This document shows positions 42,279-50,058 of a stretch of 64,000 nucleotides of DNA, piece after piece (position 1 is the first letter of the stretch; each line of letters starts with the position of its first letter). The notes below the pieces were generated by a model that had not been told where the DNA came from, did no database searches, and was given only the letters and a program-made list of their open reading frames with translations. Source of the stretch: Pedobacter sp. Leaf176 (GTDB lineage: Bacteria; Bacteroidota; Bacteroidia; Sphingobacteriales; Sphingobacteriaceae); contig NZ_LMPD01000002.1 of NCBI RefSeq assembly GCF_001424305.1, forward strand, positions 419,531-483,530. Reading direction: 5' to 3'. Position numbers and translations under genes: made by a program.

Positions 42279-42438
42279 ATAAACTATTGTTCTTAACTTT
42301 GAAGGACCAATTCATATTGAAATAAGTTAACATGAGTTGTGTTGGATCGATACAAATAATAGCGCTTACAGCTGGGGTTCATGTAATCCAAATCATATTT
42401 TATTCCGAAAAGTTTTAGTATTTTCGCCGATCTAGAAA

Positions 42439-43023
42439 ATGAATATGTCTTTAATACAGGAATTACAAACACGATCGGGTAATAAATGTGAATTATGCAC
42501 ATCAGAAACTGCTTTAAACATTTATGAAGTTCCGCCGACAAGCAACCCGAATAGCGATAACACAATTTTAGTTTGTAAAACCTGCTTAAATCAAATTGAA
42601 AAAACGGAGCAGCTCGATGCCAATCACTGGAAAATATTGACAGAGACGATGTGGTCTGAATTTCCGGCGGTACAGGTTGTTGCCTGGAGAATGTTGAGCA
42701 GATTGAGAAATGAAGGCTGGGCAGCAGATAGTTTAGATATTTTATACCTGGAAGACGAAACTTTAGAATGGGCAAAAAAAACAGGTGATCATGAATCAGA
42801 AGGAACGGTAGAATTTCATCAGGATAGTAATGGTACCCGATTATACGAGGGCGATACAGTGGTTCTTGTTAAAACATTAGATGTAAAAGGTTCAACCTTA
42901 AGTGCTAAATTAGGTACCGTCGTAAAAAATATCCGGTTAGTCCATGATAATGTAGACCAAATTGAAGGTAAAGTGGAAGGCCAGACGATTGTGATTTTGA
43001 CAAAGTATTTAAGAAAAGGCTAA
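42439..43023 (+). CDS. PhnA/YjdM-type zinc-ribbon protein
   Basis: A 194-residue protein with an N-terminal zinc ribbon (CELC near residue 18 and CKTCL near residue 46) and a C-terminal domain of the YjdM/PhnA type (DSNGTRLYEGDTVVLVKTLDVKGSTLSAKLGTVVKNIRLVHD). The middle region is an extra helical insert compared with the roughly 110-residue E. coli protein. Names such as alkylphosphonate utilisation protein are historic; no phosphonate genes are near. Function unknown. The start MNMSLIQEL has a second ATG two codons later. Confidence 0.85.
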   Translation: MNMSLIQELQTRSGNKCELCTSETALNIYEVPPTSNPNSDNTILVCKTCLNQIEKTEQLDANHWKILTETMWSEFPAVQVVAWRMLSRLRNEGWAADSLDILYLEDETLEWAKKTGDHESEGTVEFHQDSNGTRLYEGDTVVLVKTLDVKGSTLSAKLGTVVKNIRLVHDNVDQIEGKVEGQTIVILTKYLRKG

Positions 43024-43025
43024 TG

Positions 43026-43121
43026 AAAATTTCCCTGTAGATTGCGCAGAAAAAGCCAATTAAAAATCTGCGTGGATCTGCGAAATCTGCGGGAACCAAT
43101 TTGCTCACGGAGGGAAATTTT
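43026..43121. repeat. Inverted-repeat-bounded element with ATCTGCG copies
   Basis: AAAATTTCCCT at 43026-43036 and AGGGAAATTTT at 43111-43121 are a perfect 11-bp inverted repeat. Inside are ATCTGCG copies at 43066, 43076 and 43085. The unit AAATCTGCGGGA at 43083-43094 recurs inverted as TCCCGCAGATTT at 43187-43198, and ATCTGCG again at 43230. This is a small MITE- or REP-like structure. It fills the 401-nt gap 43024-43424, in which nothing else was found. Confidence 0.6.
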
Positions 43122-43424
43122 AAACACGGCTATCTTATACAAATTCATCGAAATACAGGTTTTTCTCTCCGAATCAATCAAAATTCTCCCGCAGATTTAA
43201 AATGATTTACGCAGAATAGACCAATCCGGATCTGCGGTAACCTATGACTGCCTGGTTCATGTCCACCGCCATGGTTCGTGTCCCCAAGAACCATTATTTC
43301 CATGCTAGTACACCGAGTTTAAAATTTATTGTCAGACTAACCGTTGCTCTACAGTAAAAATATCTTCAATTAAGATTAATTCTCGATTTAAAATTACATT
43401 TTTGCAAAAATTATTTAAAAGTAA

Positions 43425-44813
43425 ATGCAGAGTTACTCAGAATTTCTCGATCTAAGCGTTGGCTTTCCTCAGGATGGCTTTGATGTTATAGAAGATGAGT
43501 TATATTTTCAGGATTTAAACCTGATGGAAATGATTGAAACTTATGGTACCCCCTTACGTTTCACCTACTTACCAATGGTAAGCAAGAAAATTCAGCAAGC
43601 GAAAATTCTCTTCCAGACTGCTATTTTAAAAAACAATTACCGTGGTGACTATAAATATTGCTACTGTACTAAAAGTTCGCACTTCCGCCATATTGTAGAA
43701 GAAGCATTGAAGAACAACATCCACCTGGAAACTTCATCTGCTTTTGATATGCCTATGGTTGATGCTTTAGAGAAAAAAGGGCATTTAACAAAGGATACCA
43801 CCATAATCTGCAATGGCTTTAAAACCTATCAATACAAACAGTATATTATTGATATGCTGCACGATGGTTATAAAAACATCATCCCGGTATTGGATAACAA
43901 AGAAGAGTTTAATCTTTTTGATGATGAGGTTGATATTGATACACCTTGCAATCTAGGTATCCGTATTGCTGCAGAGGAGCAACCGGATTCTCAATTTTAC
44001 ACCTCGAGATTAGGTGTTCGTATGGAAGACATTATCGATTTCTACAACAATAAAATTGTCCATAACCCCAATTTTCGCGTAAAATTACTTCACTTCTTTA
44101 TCAATTCCGGTATTACCGATTCACCGTATTATTGGAACGAATTAGAAAAATATGTAACACTTTATTGCAAGTTCAAAAAGATTAATCCTGATTTAGATAC
44201 TTTAGACATTGGCGGCGGTATGCCGTTTAAGGATTCATTGGTATTTGATTTCGATTACGAATACATGGTTAATGAAATCGTAAAAAGGATTAAAGAAATT
44301 TGTGCCATTCATGATGTAATGGAACCTGATATCATTACCGAGTTTGGTAAATACACTGTTGCTGAGGCATCGGGCATTTTATATAAGGTATTAGGCAGAA
44401 AGCAACAAAACGACCGCGAACGTTGGTTAATGCTGGATGGTTCTTTCATCACCAACTTGCCAGATGTTTGGGCATTAAACCAAAAATACATCTTATTGCC
44501 GGTCAACAACTGGGATGCTGAATACGAGCGGGTTAACTTAGGAGGCATTACCTGTGATGGACAGGATTATTATAATCAGGAAGCACATATGAATAGTGTA
44601 TTTATGCCTAAAACACGTAAGGTCCAGTACTTAGGCTTCTTTCACACCGGTGCTTACCAGGAAGTTTTAAGTGGTTATGGAGGTATTCACCACTGTTTAT
44701 TGCCAAGTCCGAAACACGTTTTAATTCGCAGAAACCGTGATGAAAGCTTCAATTTTGAGGTTTTTGGGGAAGAACAGAATAGCAAGCAGGTTTTGAAGAT
44801 ATTAGGTTATTAA
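43425..44813 (+). CDS. Arginine decarboxylase (PLP-dependent, fold type III)
   Basis: The 462-residue protein is an alanine-racemase-fold decarboxylase. PLP lysine is in YKYCYCTKSSHF near residue 84, the phosphate-binding glycine loop is LDIGGGMPFKD near residue 263, and CDGQDYY near residue 375 holds the decarboxylase cysteine. It is shorter than classic SpeA (about 650) and resembles the Bacteroidota type annotated as arginine decarboxylase. The product would be agmatine for polyamine synthesis. It follows the arginine deiminase and CtlX region on the same strand, separated by a repeat element. Substrate specificity (arginine rather than ornithine or diaminopimelate) is inferred. Confidence 0.82.
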   Translation: MQSYSEFLDLSVGFPQDGFDVIEDELYFQDLNLMEMIETYGTPLRFTYLPMVSKKIQQAKILFQTAILKNNYRGDYKYCYCTKSSHFRHIVEEALKNNIHLETSSAFDMPMVDALEKKGHLTKDTTIICNGFKTYQYKQYIIDMLHDGYKNIIPVLDNKEEFNLFDDEVDIDTPCNLGIRIAAEEQPDSQFYTSRLGVRMEDIIDFYNNKIVHNPNFRVKLLHFFINSGITDSPYYWNELEKYVTLYCKFKKINPDLDTLDIGGGMPFKDSLVFDFDYEYMVNEIVKRIKEICAIHDVMEPDIITEFGKYTVAEASGILYKVLGRKQQNDRERWLMLDGSFITNLPDVWALNQKYILLPVNNWDAEYERVNLGGITCDGQDYYNQEAHMNSVFMPKTRKVQYLGFFHTGAYQEVLSGYGGIHHCLLPSPKHVLIRRNRDESFNFEVFGEEQNSKQVLKILGY

Positions 44814-44815
44814 AT

Positions 44816-44951
44816 TTAACCGCAAAGAACACAAAGTTTCTCGCAAAGGGCGCTAAGTATTTACTTGGCGCTTTTTTTATGTGCTTTTCAATGCACTAAA
44901 ACTTTCCTTTGTATTTCTTTGCGGAATTTTCTTTGCTAACTTAGCGGTTAA
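44816..44951. repeat. Palindromic MITE-like element after the arginine decarboxylase gene
   Basis: TTAACCGC at 44816-44823 and GCGGTTAA at 44944-44951 bound the element. Just inside, CGCAAAGAACACAAAG (44821-44836) is nearly the reverse complement of CTTTGTATTTCTTTGCG (44907-44923). The centre holds a terminator hairpin. It is probably a repeated intergenic element of this genome. Confidence 0.6.
44850..44878 (+). terminator. Rho-independent terminator of the arginine decarboxylase gene
   Basis: GCGCTAAGT at 44850-44858 pairs with ACTTGGCGC at 44863-44871 (one G-U pair), followed by seven T at 44872-44878. It lies inside the palindromic element. Confidence 0.75.
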
Positions 44952-44964
44952 TTAAATAAACCAT

Positions 44965-45867
44965 ATGCAATTCGGTAAAGTTGAAGACCCATCCATCATA
45001 GATTTCACACTGCCGGCCGATGCTCCTGAAACTGCAGAGATATTAGCCGCCAACAAACCACACCAGGATTTCAAAGCTTTCGTAGGTTGTGCCAAATGGA
45101 ATAAAGCAGATTTAAAAGGCTTCTATCCAAAAGGTACAAAAGATGAGTTGACCTACTACTCTACCCAGTTTAATTCAATCGAATTGAATGCAACTTTCTA
45201 CGGCATGCCCAGCAGTGAGCAGGTCATCACCTGGACGCAAAAAACACCTGCTGATTTCAAATTTTTTCCGAAACTGACCAATACCATTAGCCACTTTAAA
45301 AGACTAATAAACGTTAAAGAACCAATTGAACAATATTGCGATGCAATCAGCAATTTTGAAGATAAGCTAGGCATGGCTTTTCTCCAGCTGCATGATAATT
45401 TCAAACCGAAAGATTTAGAACGACTTAAAATTGTTGTAAAAGAATTTCCAAAAGTAATTCCCCTGGCTGTTGAGGTGAGAAATGAAGAATGGTTTTCAAA
45501 CTCTGCGATTGCCAGTGAATTTGCGGCATTATTTGAAGATAATGGCATTGCAAATATTATTGTAGATACCTCGGGCAGAAGAGATATGTTGCATATGCGT
45601 TTAACCACGCCTACTGCTTTTATCCGCTTCGTTGGCGCAAATGATGATTTAATTGATAAAAAGCGTTTAGACGATTGGATTGAAAGAATTGTGGTATGGA
45701 AAGAACAAGGTCTTCAAAACCTGTATTTCTTCGTCCATCAAAATGTAGAGCTATCTTCTCCACTATTTTCAGCTTATTTTACAGAGAAACTCAATAAAGC
45801 CGTTGGAACGGATTTAAAAATCCCGGTCATGGCGAATGGAAATAATACAGGCCAAACTTTATTTTAA
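44965..45867 (+). CDS. DUF72 family protein
   Basis: A 300-residue TIM-barrel-type protein of the DUF72 (YecE) family. Family marks are FVGCAKWNKADLKGFYPKG near residue 40, TYYSTQFNSIELNATFYGMPS, and TPADFKFFPKLTNTISHFKRL near residue 95-115. The end matches LYFFVHQNVEL, and length is usual. The function is unknown; it may bind a sugar or nucleotide. It stands alone between a repeat element and a convergent DUF1579 gene. Confidence 0.88.
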   Translation: MQFGKVEDPSIIDFTLPADAPETAEILAANKPHQDFKAFVGCAKWNKADLKGFYPKGTKDELTYYSTQFNSIELNATFYGMPSSEQVITWTQKTPADFKFFPKLTNTISHFKRLINVKEPIEQYCDAISNFEDKLGMAFLQLHDNFKPKDLERLKIVVKEFPKVIPLAVEVRNEEWFSNSAIASEFAALFEDNGIANIIVDTSGRRDMLHMRLTTPTAFIRFVGANDDLIDKKRLDDWIERIVVWKEQGLQNLYFFVHQNVELSSPLFSAYFTEKLNKAVGTDLKIPVMANGNNTGQTLF

Positions 45868-45902
45868 AAGATAAACCTATAGGTTCTGGAAAATTTACAG
45901 GT

Positions 45903-46400
45903 TTAAACCCGCTTCATAAGCGCCTCAGTTGCTTTTGCGGCTTCACCATCCGGAGAAATATTATAAGCTGAAAGAAGGATTTCGTTGTTATTAATAATTT
46001 GCAGTTGCGTTCGCCATCCCCAAAGTTGTTCCCCGTATTCAGGACTTCCATAGGTTCCCAAAATTGAGAATCCATTATGGGTAGCATCTCCACTCGACAG
46101 CATGATTTGCGTTCCCATATGGAAACTATCAATCCAGCTGCTGGTAAATTTTTGATAAGGGATATCATATCCGATAATCATCTTTCCTTCAACCGGTTTC
46201 TCGCTTAAGCTTCCCTGGTAATCGTAAGAAACAAATCTACCTCCCAAAATTGAAGAAAATATGCCCTGTACCGCTGACTCATCAGCAAGCACATCTTTTT
46301 CAAACCAGGTTTTCGATGTACCTTCCCAGTTTCCTACCAAATCTGAAAGAATTTTATGAGGACCTTCTTCCAGGGATATTTCAAATTTGCTTTTAGCCAT
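45903..46400 (-). CDS. DUF1579 family protein
   Basis: From the ATG at 46400 the protein is 165 residues, MAKSKFEISLEEGPHKILSDLVGNWEG. The DUF1579 (lipocalin-like) pattern is GNWEGTSKTWFEKDV near residue 23, GGRFVSYDYQGSLSEKPVEGKMIIGYD and WIDSFHMGTQIMLSSGDA. The family is a small beta-barrel with no known reaction. The alternative start at TTG 46406 is unlikely. Convergent with the DUF72 gene with a 35-nt gap. Cytoplasmic. Confidence 0.85.
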   Translation of the reverse strand: MAKSKFEISLEEGPHKILSDLVGNWEGTSKTWFEKDVLADESAVQGIFSSILGGRFVSYDYQGSLSEKPVEGKMIIGYDIPYQKFTSSWIDSFHMGTQIMLSSGDATHNGFSILGTYGSPEYGEQLWGWRTQLQIINNNEILLSAYNISPDGEAAKATEALMKRV

Positions 46401-46492
46401 AATCAAACTTAAAAAAATATTATCGAATTGTTAAACATGTTTAGCTTGAAATTGAAAATTGCGAACTGAAAACTATTTACGTATCTTGTTTT

Positions 46493-47206
46493 ATGCTAAA
46501 GACACTGGATCTCAACCAGGTAATGGTTATCGACATCGAAACTGTACCACAATATGCCTCCTATGAGGAAGTTCCTTCACACTTGCAAGAACTCTGGGAA
46601 CAGAAAACGCATTACCAGCGTAAACCAGAACAAAGTCCTGACGATTTTTACGAACGTGCGGGCATTTTAGCAGAGTTTGGGAAAATTATCTGCATTAGCC
46701 TGGGCATATTCTACATCCACGATAAAACACCGTATTTACGTATAAAATCCATTTCTGGCGATGATGAAACCCAGCTGCTAAAAGAATTTTCAGCTTTACT
46801 CCACAAACAGGCGCCCACACTTCAATTTTGTGCACATAATGGCAAGGAATTCGATTTTCCATATTTATGCAGGCGATTATTGGTTAACGGAATCGAGATT
46901 CCGGTTCAGCTTCAAATTTCCGGTAAAAAACCCTGGGAGGTAAACCACATCGATACAATGGAACTCTGGAAATTTGGTGATTATAAACATTACACTTCAT
47001 TAAATTTACTTGCGGCCATTTTGAATGTTCCAACGCCTAAAGACGATATTGATGGCAGTATGGTGAGAAAGGTTTTTTATGAAGAAAAAAACCTGCCACG
47101 CATTGTAACCTATTGCCAGAAAGATGTAATTACTACGGCTCAGGTTCTTTTAAAATTTAAAGGAATCAATGTAATTCCACCAGAAAATATTACAATTGTA
47201 TCCTGA
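46493..47206 (+). CDS. 3'-5' exonuclease, PolB exonuclease-like
   Basis: A 237-residue protein of the predicted 3'-5' exonuclease family related to the DNA polymerase B proofreading domain. The DEDDy residues are visible: VIDIETVPQ near residue 14, CAHNGKEFDFPYLCRRLL near residue 117, and the C-terminal YCQKDVITTAQVLL near residue 205. No polymerase domain follows. The stop shares one base with the start of the ABC transporter gene (TGATG), so translation is coupled. Single-strand DNA or RNA trimming is a likely role, but unproven. Confidence 0.82.
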   Translation: MLKTLDLNQVMVIDIETVPQYASYEEVPSHLQELWEQKTHYQRKPEQSPDDFYERAGILAEFGKIICISLGIFYIHDKTPYLRIKSISGDDETQLLKEFSALLHKQAPTLQFCAHNGKEFDFPYLCRRLLVNGIEIPVQLQISGKKPWEVNHIDTMELWKFGDYKHYTSLNLLAAILNVPTPKDDIDGSMVRKVFYEEKNLPRIVTYCQKDVITTAQVLLKFKGINVIPPENITIVS

Positions 47207-48909
47207 TGCTAAATGTAGAAAACCTAAATATCGATTTTTTCAATCATGAAGAAAAAACATGGTTCAAGGCGGTAAAAAAAATTAGTTTTAATGTTCAGGA
47301 AGGTACAGTTTTAGGTATTGTGGGCGAGTCCGGTTCCGGTAAATCTGTCACCTCTTTTTCGATTATGCGCTTACACGACGAACGATCGGCTAAAATTACC
47401 GGAGAAATAAAATTTGAAAGCGTAAGTTTATTAAACCTGGATGCTAATGAAATAAGACAATACCGTGGAAATCAAATTTCAATGATTTTCCAGGAACCTA
47501 TGACCTCACTGAATCCAGTCTTCACTTGTGGTTATCAGGTTGCCGAAGCGATTATTCTGCATCAAAAAGTAAGCAGAGAAGAGGCAAAATTAAAAACAAT
47601 TCAACTTTTCAACGAGGTTCAGCTGCCACGTCCCGAGAAAATATTTGAAAGTTATCCGCATCAGATTTCAGGTGGACAAAAACAACGGGTAATGATTGCA
47701 ATGGCCTTAAGCTGCAATCCAAAGTTACTGATAGCCGATGAACCGACTACGGCCTTAGATGTAACTGTTCAGAAAACCATTCTTCAGTTGCTTTTGAAAC
47801 TCAAAGAGGAACGGAATATGTCTATGGTATTTATTTCACACGATTTAGGGGTGGTACATGAAATTGCTGATGAAATTGCTGTGATGTACAAAGGTGAAAT
47901 TGTAGAACAAGGTAATGCCAAATCCATATTTCAAAATCCACAACACCCTTACACCAAAGGTTTATTGGCTTGCAGGCCATCGCCTGTGTTAAAATTGAAA
48001 AGATTACCTGTTGTAGCCGATTTTTTAACCGGCTTAGTCGAAGATGCATCGGCGCATTTAAGTCCCTCAAATCAAATAACAGAAGAGGAGACACGGGCAA
48101 GGCATAGCAAACTTTACGCTAAAGAGCCGCTGTTGGAAATCAAAAATTTATCAACCTGGTATCCGGTAAACAGCAGTTTTTTCAGTAAAACGAAAGAATA
48201 TGTAAAAGCTGTAGACGAAATTAATTTTAAGGTTTTCCCCGGCGAAACGTTAGGTTTGGTAGGAGAATCAGGTTGCGGGAAAACTACATTAGGGCGAAGC
48301 ATTCTGAGATTAATCCAACCGACCTCCGGAAATATAATTTTTTCCGGGAAAGATATAACTCACATAAGCAAAGCGGAAATGAGAAAATTAAGGAAAGATA
48401 TTCAAATCATTTTTCAAGATCCATATGCTTCACTAAATCCAAAGCTAACCATTGGTCAATCCATAATTGAGCCTTTAAAGGTACATAACCTTTTTAAAAA
48501 TGAAGCAGAGCGCAAAACAAAGGTTTTAGAACTATTAAATAAAGTCGGACTGAAAGAGGAGCATTATAACCGGTATCCACACGAATTTAGTGGCGGGCAG
48601 AGACAACGTGTTGTTATCGCCAGGGCCTTAGCTTTAGAACCGAAGTTTATCATTTGCGATGAATCCGTTTCTGCCCTGGATGTTTCTGTTCAGGCACAGG
48701 TTTTAAACCTAATTAAAGATTTGCAACGGGAATTAGGCCTTACTTACATTTTCATATCGCATGATTTAGCGGTTATAAAACACATATCAGATCGGATTTT
48801 AGTAATGAATAAGGGAAAAATTGAAGAGGAAGGATTTCCTGAAGACATATTTAATTCGCCAAAAGCTGCTTACACTAAAAAACTAATTGATGCGATTCCC
48901 GGTAGCTAA
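47206..48909 (+). CDS. Fused di/oligopeptide ABC transporter ATPase (two nucleotide-binding domains)
   Basis: A 567-residue protein with two complete ATP-binding domains. Domain one has GESGSGKS, signature SGGQKQR and Walker [13 protein letters not shown]; domain two has GESGCGKT, signature SGGQRQR and [12 protein letters not shown], where the usual Pro after Glu is Ser. The C-terminal part of each domain ([14 protein letters not shown], and [12 protein letters not shown] at the end) is typical of oligopeptide importers, as in YejF/DppD-DppF fusions. No permease or binding protein gene is in the window. The gene starts within the exonuclease stop and overlaps the sialidase-like gene by about 20 nt. 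Confidence 0.9.
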   Translation: MLNVENLNIDFFNHEEKTWFKAVKKISFNVQEGTVLGIVGESGSGKSVTSFSIMRLHDERSAKITGEIKFESVSLLNLDANEIRQYRGNQISMIFQEPMTSLNPVFTCGYQVAEAIILHQKVSREEAKLKTIQLFNEVQLPRPEKIFESYPHQISGGQKQRVMIAMALSCNPKLLIADEPTTALDVTVQKTILQLLLKLKEERNMSMVFISHDLGVVHEIADEIAVMYKGEIVEQGNAKSIFQNPQHPYTKGLLACRPSPVLKLKRLPVVADFLTGLVEDASAHLSPSNQITEEETRARHSKLYAKEPLLEIKNLSTWYPVNSSFFSKTKEYVKAVDEINFKVFPGETLGLVGESGCGKTTLGRSILRLIQPTSGNIIFSGKDITHISKAEMRKLRKDIQIIFQDPYASLNPKLTIGQSIIEPLKVHNLFKNEAERKTKVLELLNKVGLKEEHYNRYPHEFSGGQRQRVVIARALALEPKFIICDESVSALDVSVQAQVLNLIKDLQRELGLTYIFISHDLAVIKHISDRILVMNKGKIEEEGFPEDIFNSPKAAYTKKLIDAIPGS

Positions 48910-49954
48910 AACATCAGAATTTATTCGTTTTGCTTTTCTGACATTGTCTTTAATATTTCCAGCAACTACCAAAGCTCAGAAAACATCAGTTAAAATAGTA
49001 CGATCTGGCTTTATTTTCGACGAGGCTCCCTTTGCATCATGCCATGCATCGACATTGCTGGAGTTAAAGGGTAATAGAATTATGAGTGCCTGGTTTGGAG
49101 GAAAGTTTGAGGGTAGTAAAGATGTTTCTATTTGGTACTCGGTCAGAGCCAATAGCAAATGGTCTAAACCGGTTGAAATTGCAAACGGTTTACAAAATGA
49201 TACTTTAGGTTATGCTTGTTGGAATCCCGTATTGTTTAAAGCCAGGAATGGAATTTTGTACCTGCACTATAAAGTTGGCCCCAACCCCAGAACATGGTGG
49301 GCAGAATATAAAACGTCAAACAATAATGGAAAGACATGGTCTCCAGCAAAAAAACTGCCTAATGGATTTTTAGGCCCGATAAAAAATAAACCCGTTCAAC
49401 TCGCAGCTGGCGATATCCTTTATCCCTCAAGTACCGAAAGTTTGGATGAGAAAAAATGGTTGATTCACCTCGAAAAATCGGACAAATATGGAAATAACTG
49501 GAGGAAAATCGAAATTGATTGCGATACTTTTGGCGTAATTCAGCCTTCTATTTTAACCTATCCAAATGGAAAAATACAGCTATTGTGTAGAAGCCGCCAA
49601 AATGTAATCGTTCAGAGTTGGTCTGAAGACAATGGTGAGTCCTGGTCGAAACTCTCGAAAACAAGTTTGCCAAATCCAAATTCTGGTAGCGATGCAGTAA
49701 CCTTAAAAAGTGGTAAGCAAATATTAATATATAACCCCTTGGAAGCTGGAAAAAATTGGTGGGAAGGCCGTTCAGTTTTAAAATTGGCGGTATCTTGTGA
49801 TGGGGAGCACTGGAAAGATATTTACACATTGGAAAACCATAAAGAAGGAGAATACAGCTATCCGGCAATTATTCAAGGCAAGAATGGTCACGTTTATCTA
49901 AGTTATACCTCGCTTCGGAAAAAGATTAAGTCGTTTGAACTGCTGGTCAAATAA
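48890..49954 (+). CDS. Sialidase-like/BNR-repeat secreted protein
   Basis: The ATG at 48890 lies inside the last codons of the ABC ATPase gene, giving 354 residues. A signal peptide follows ([20 protein letters not shown], with cleavage near the TTKA site around residue 30). Several Asp-box-like motifs of six-bladed propellers are visible (SNNNGKTWSPAKK, SEDNGESWSKLS, KYGNNWRKI). The family includes exo-alpha-sialidases and related glycosidases; the catalytic Arg triad could not be verified. The overlap with the transporter ATPase suggests coupled expression, though a link between these functions is not known. Confidence 0.72.
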   Translation: MRFPVAKTSEFIRFAFLTLSLIFPATTKAQKTSVKIVRSGFIFDEAPFASCHASTLLELKGNRIMSAWFGGKFEGSKDVSIWYSVRANSKWSKPVEIANGLQNDTLGYACWNPVLFKARNGILYLHYKVGPNPRTWWAEYKTSNNNGKTWSPAKKLPNGFLGPIKNKPVQLAAGDILYPSSTESLDEKKWLIHLEKSDKYGNNWRKIEIDCDTFGVIQPSILTYPNGKIQLLCRSRQNVIVQSWSEDNGESWSKLSKTSLPNPNSGSDAVTLKSGKQILIYNPLEAGKNWWEGRSVLKLAVSCDGEHWKDIYTLENHKEGEYSYPAIIQGKNGHVYLSYTSLRKKIKSFELLVK

Positions 49955-50058
49955 TTGATGTTTTCATTAGCAATAGCATCATTACTATCACATTTTCCGT
50001 TTGCATCCTAACCTTCATTTCTATCTTTTCCGTATCTTCGATAAAATACATTTAGCAT

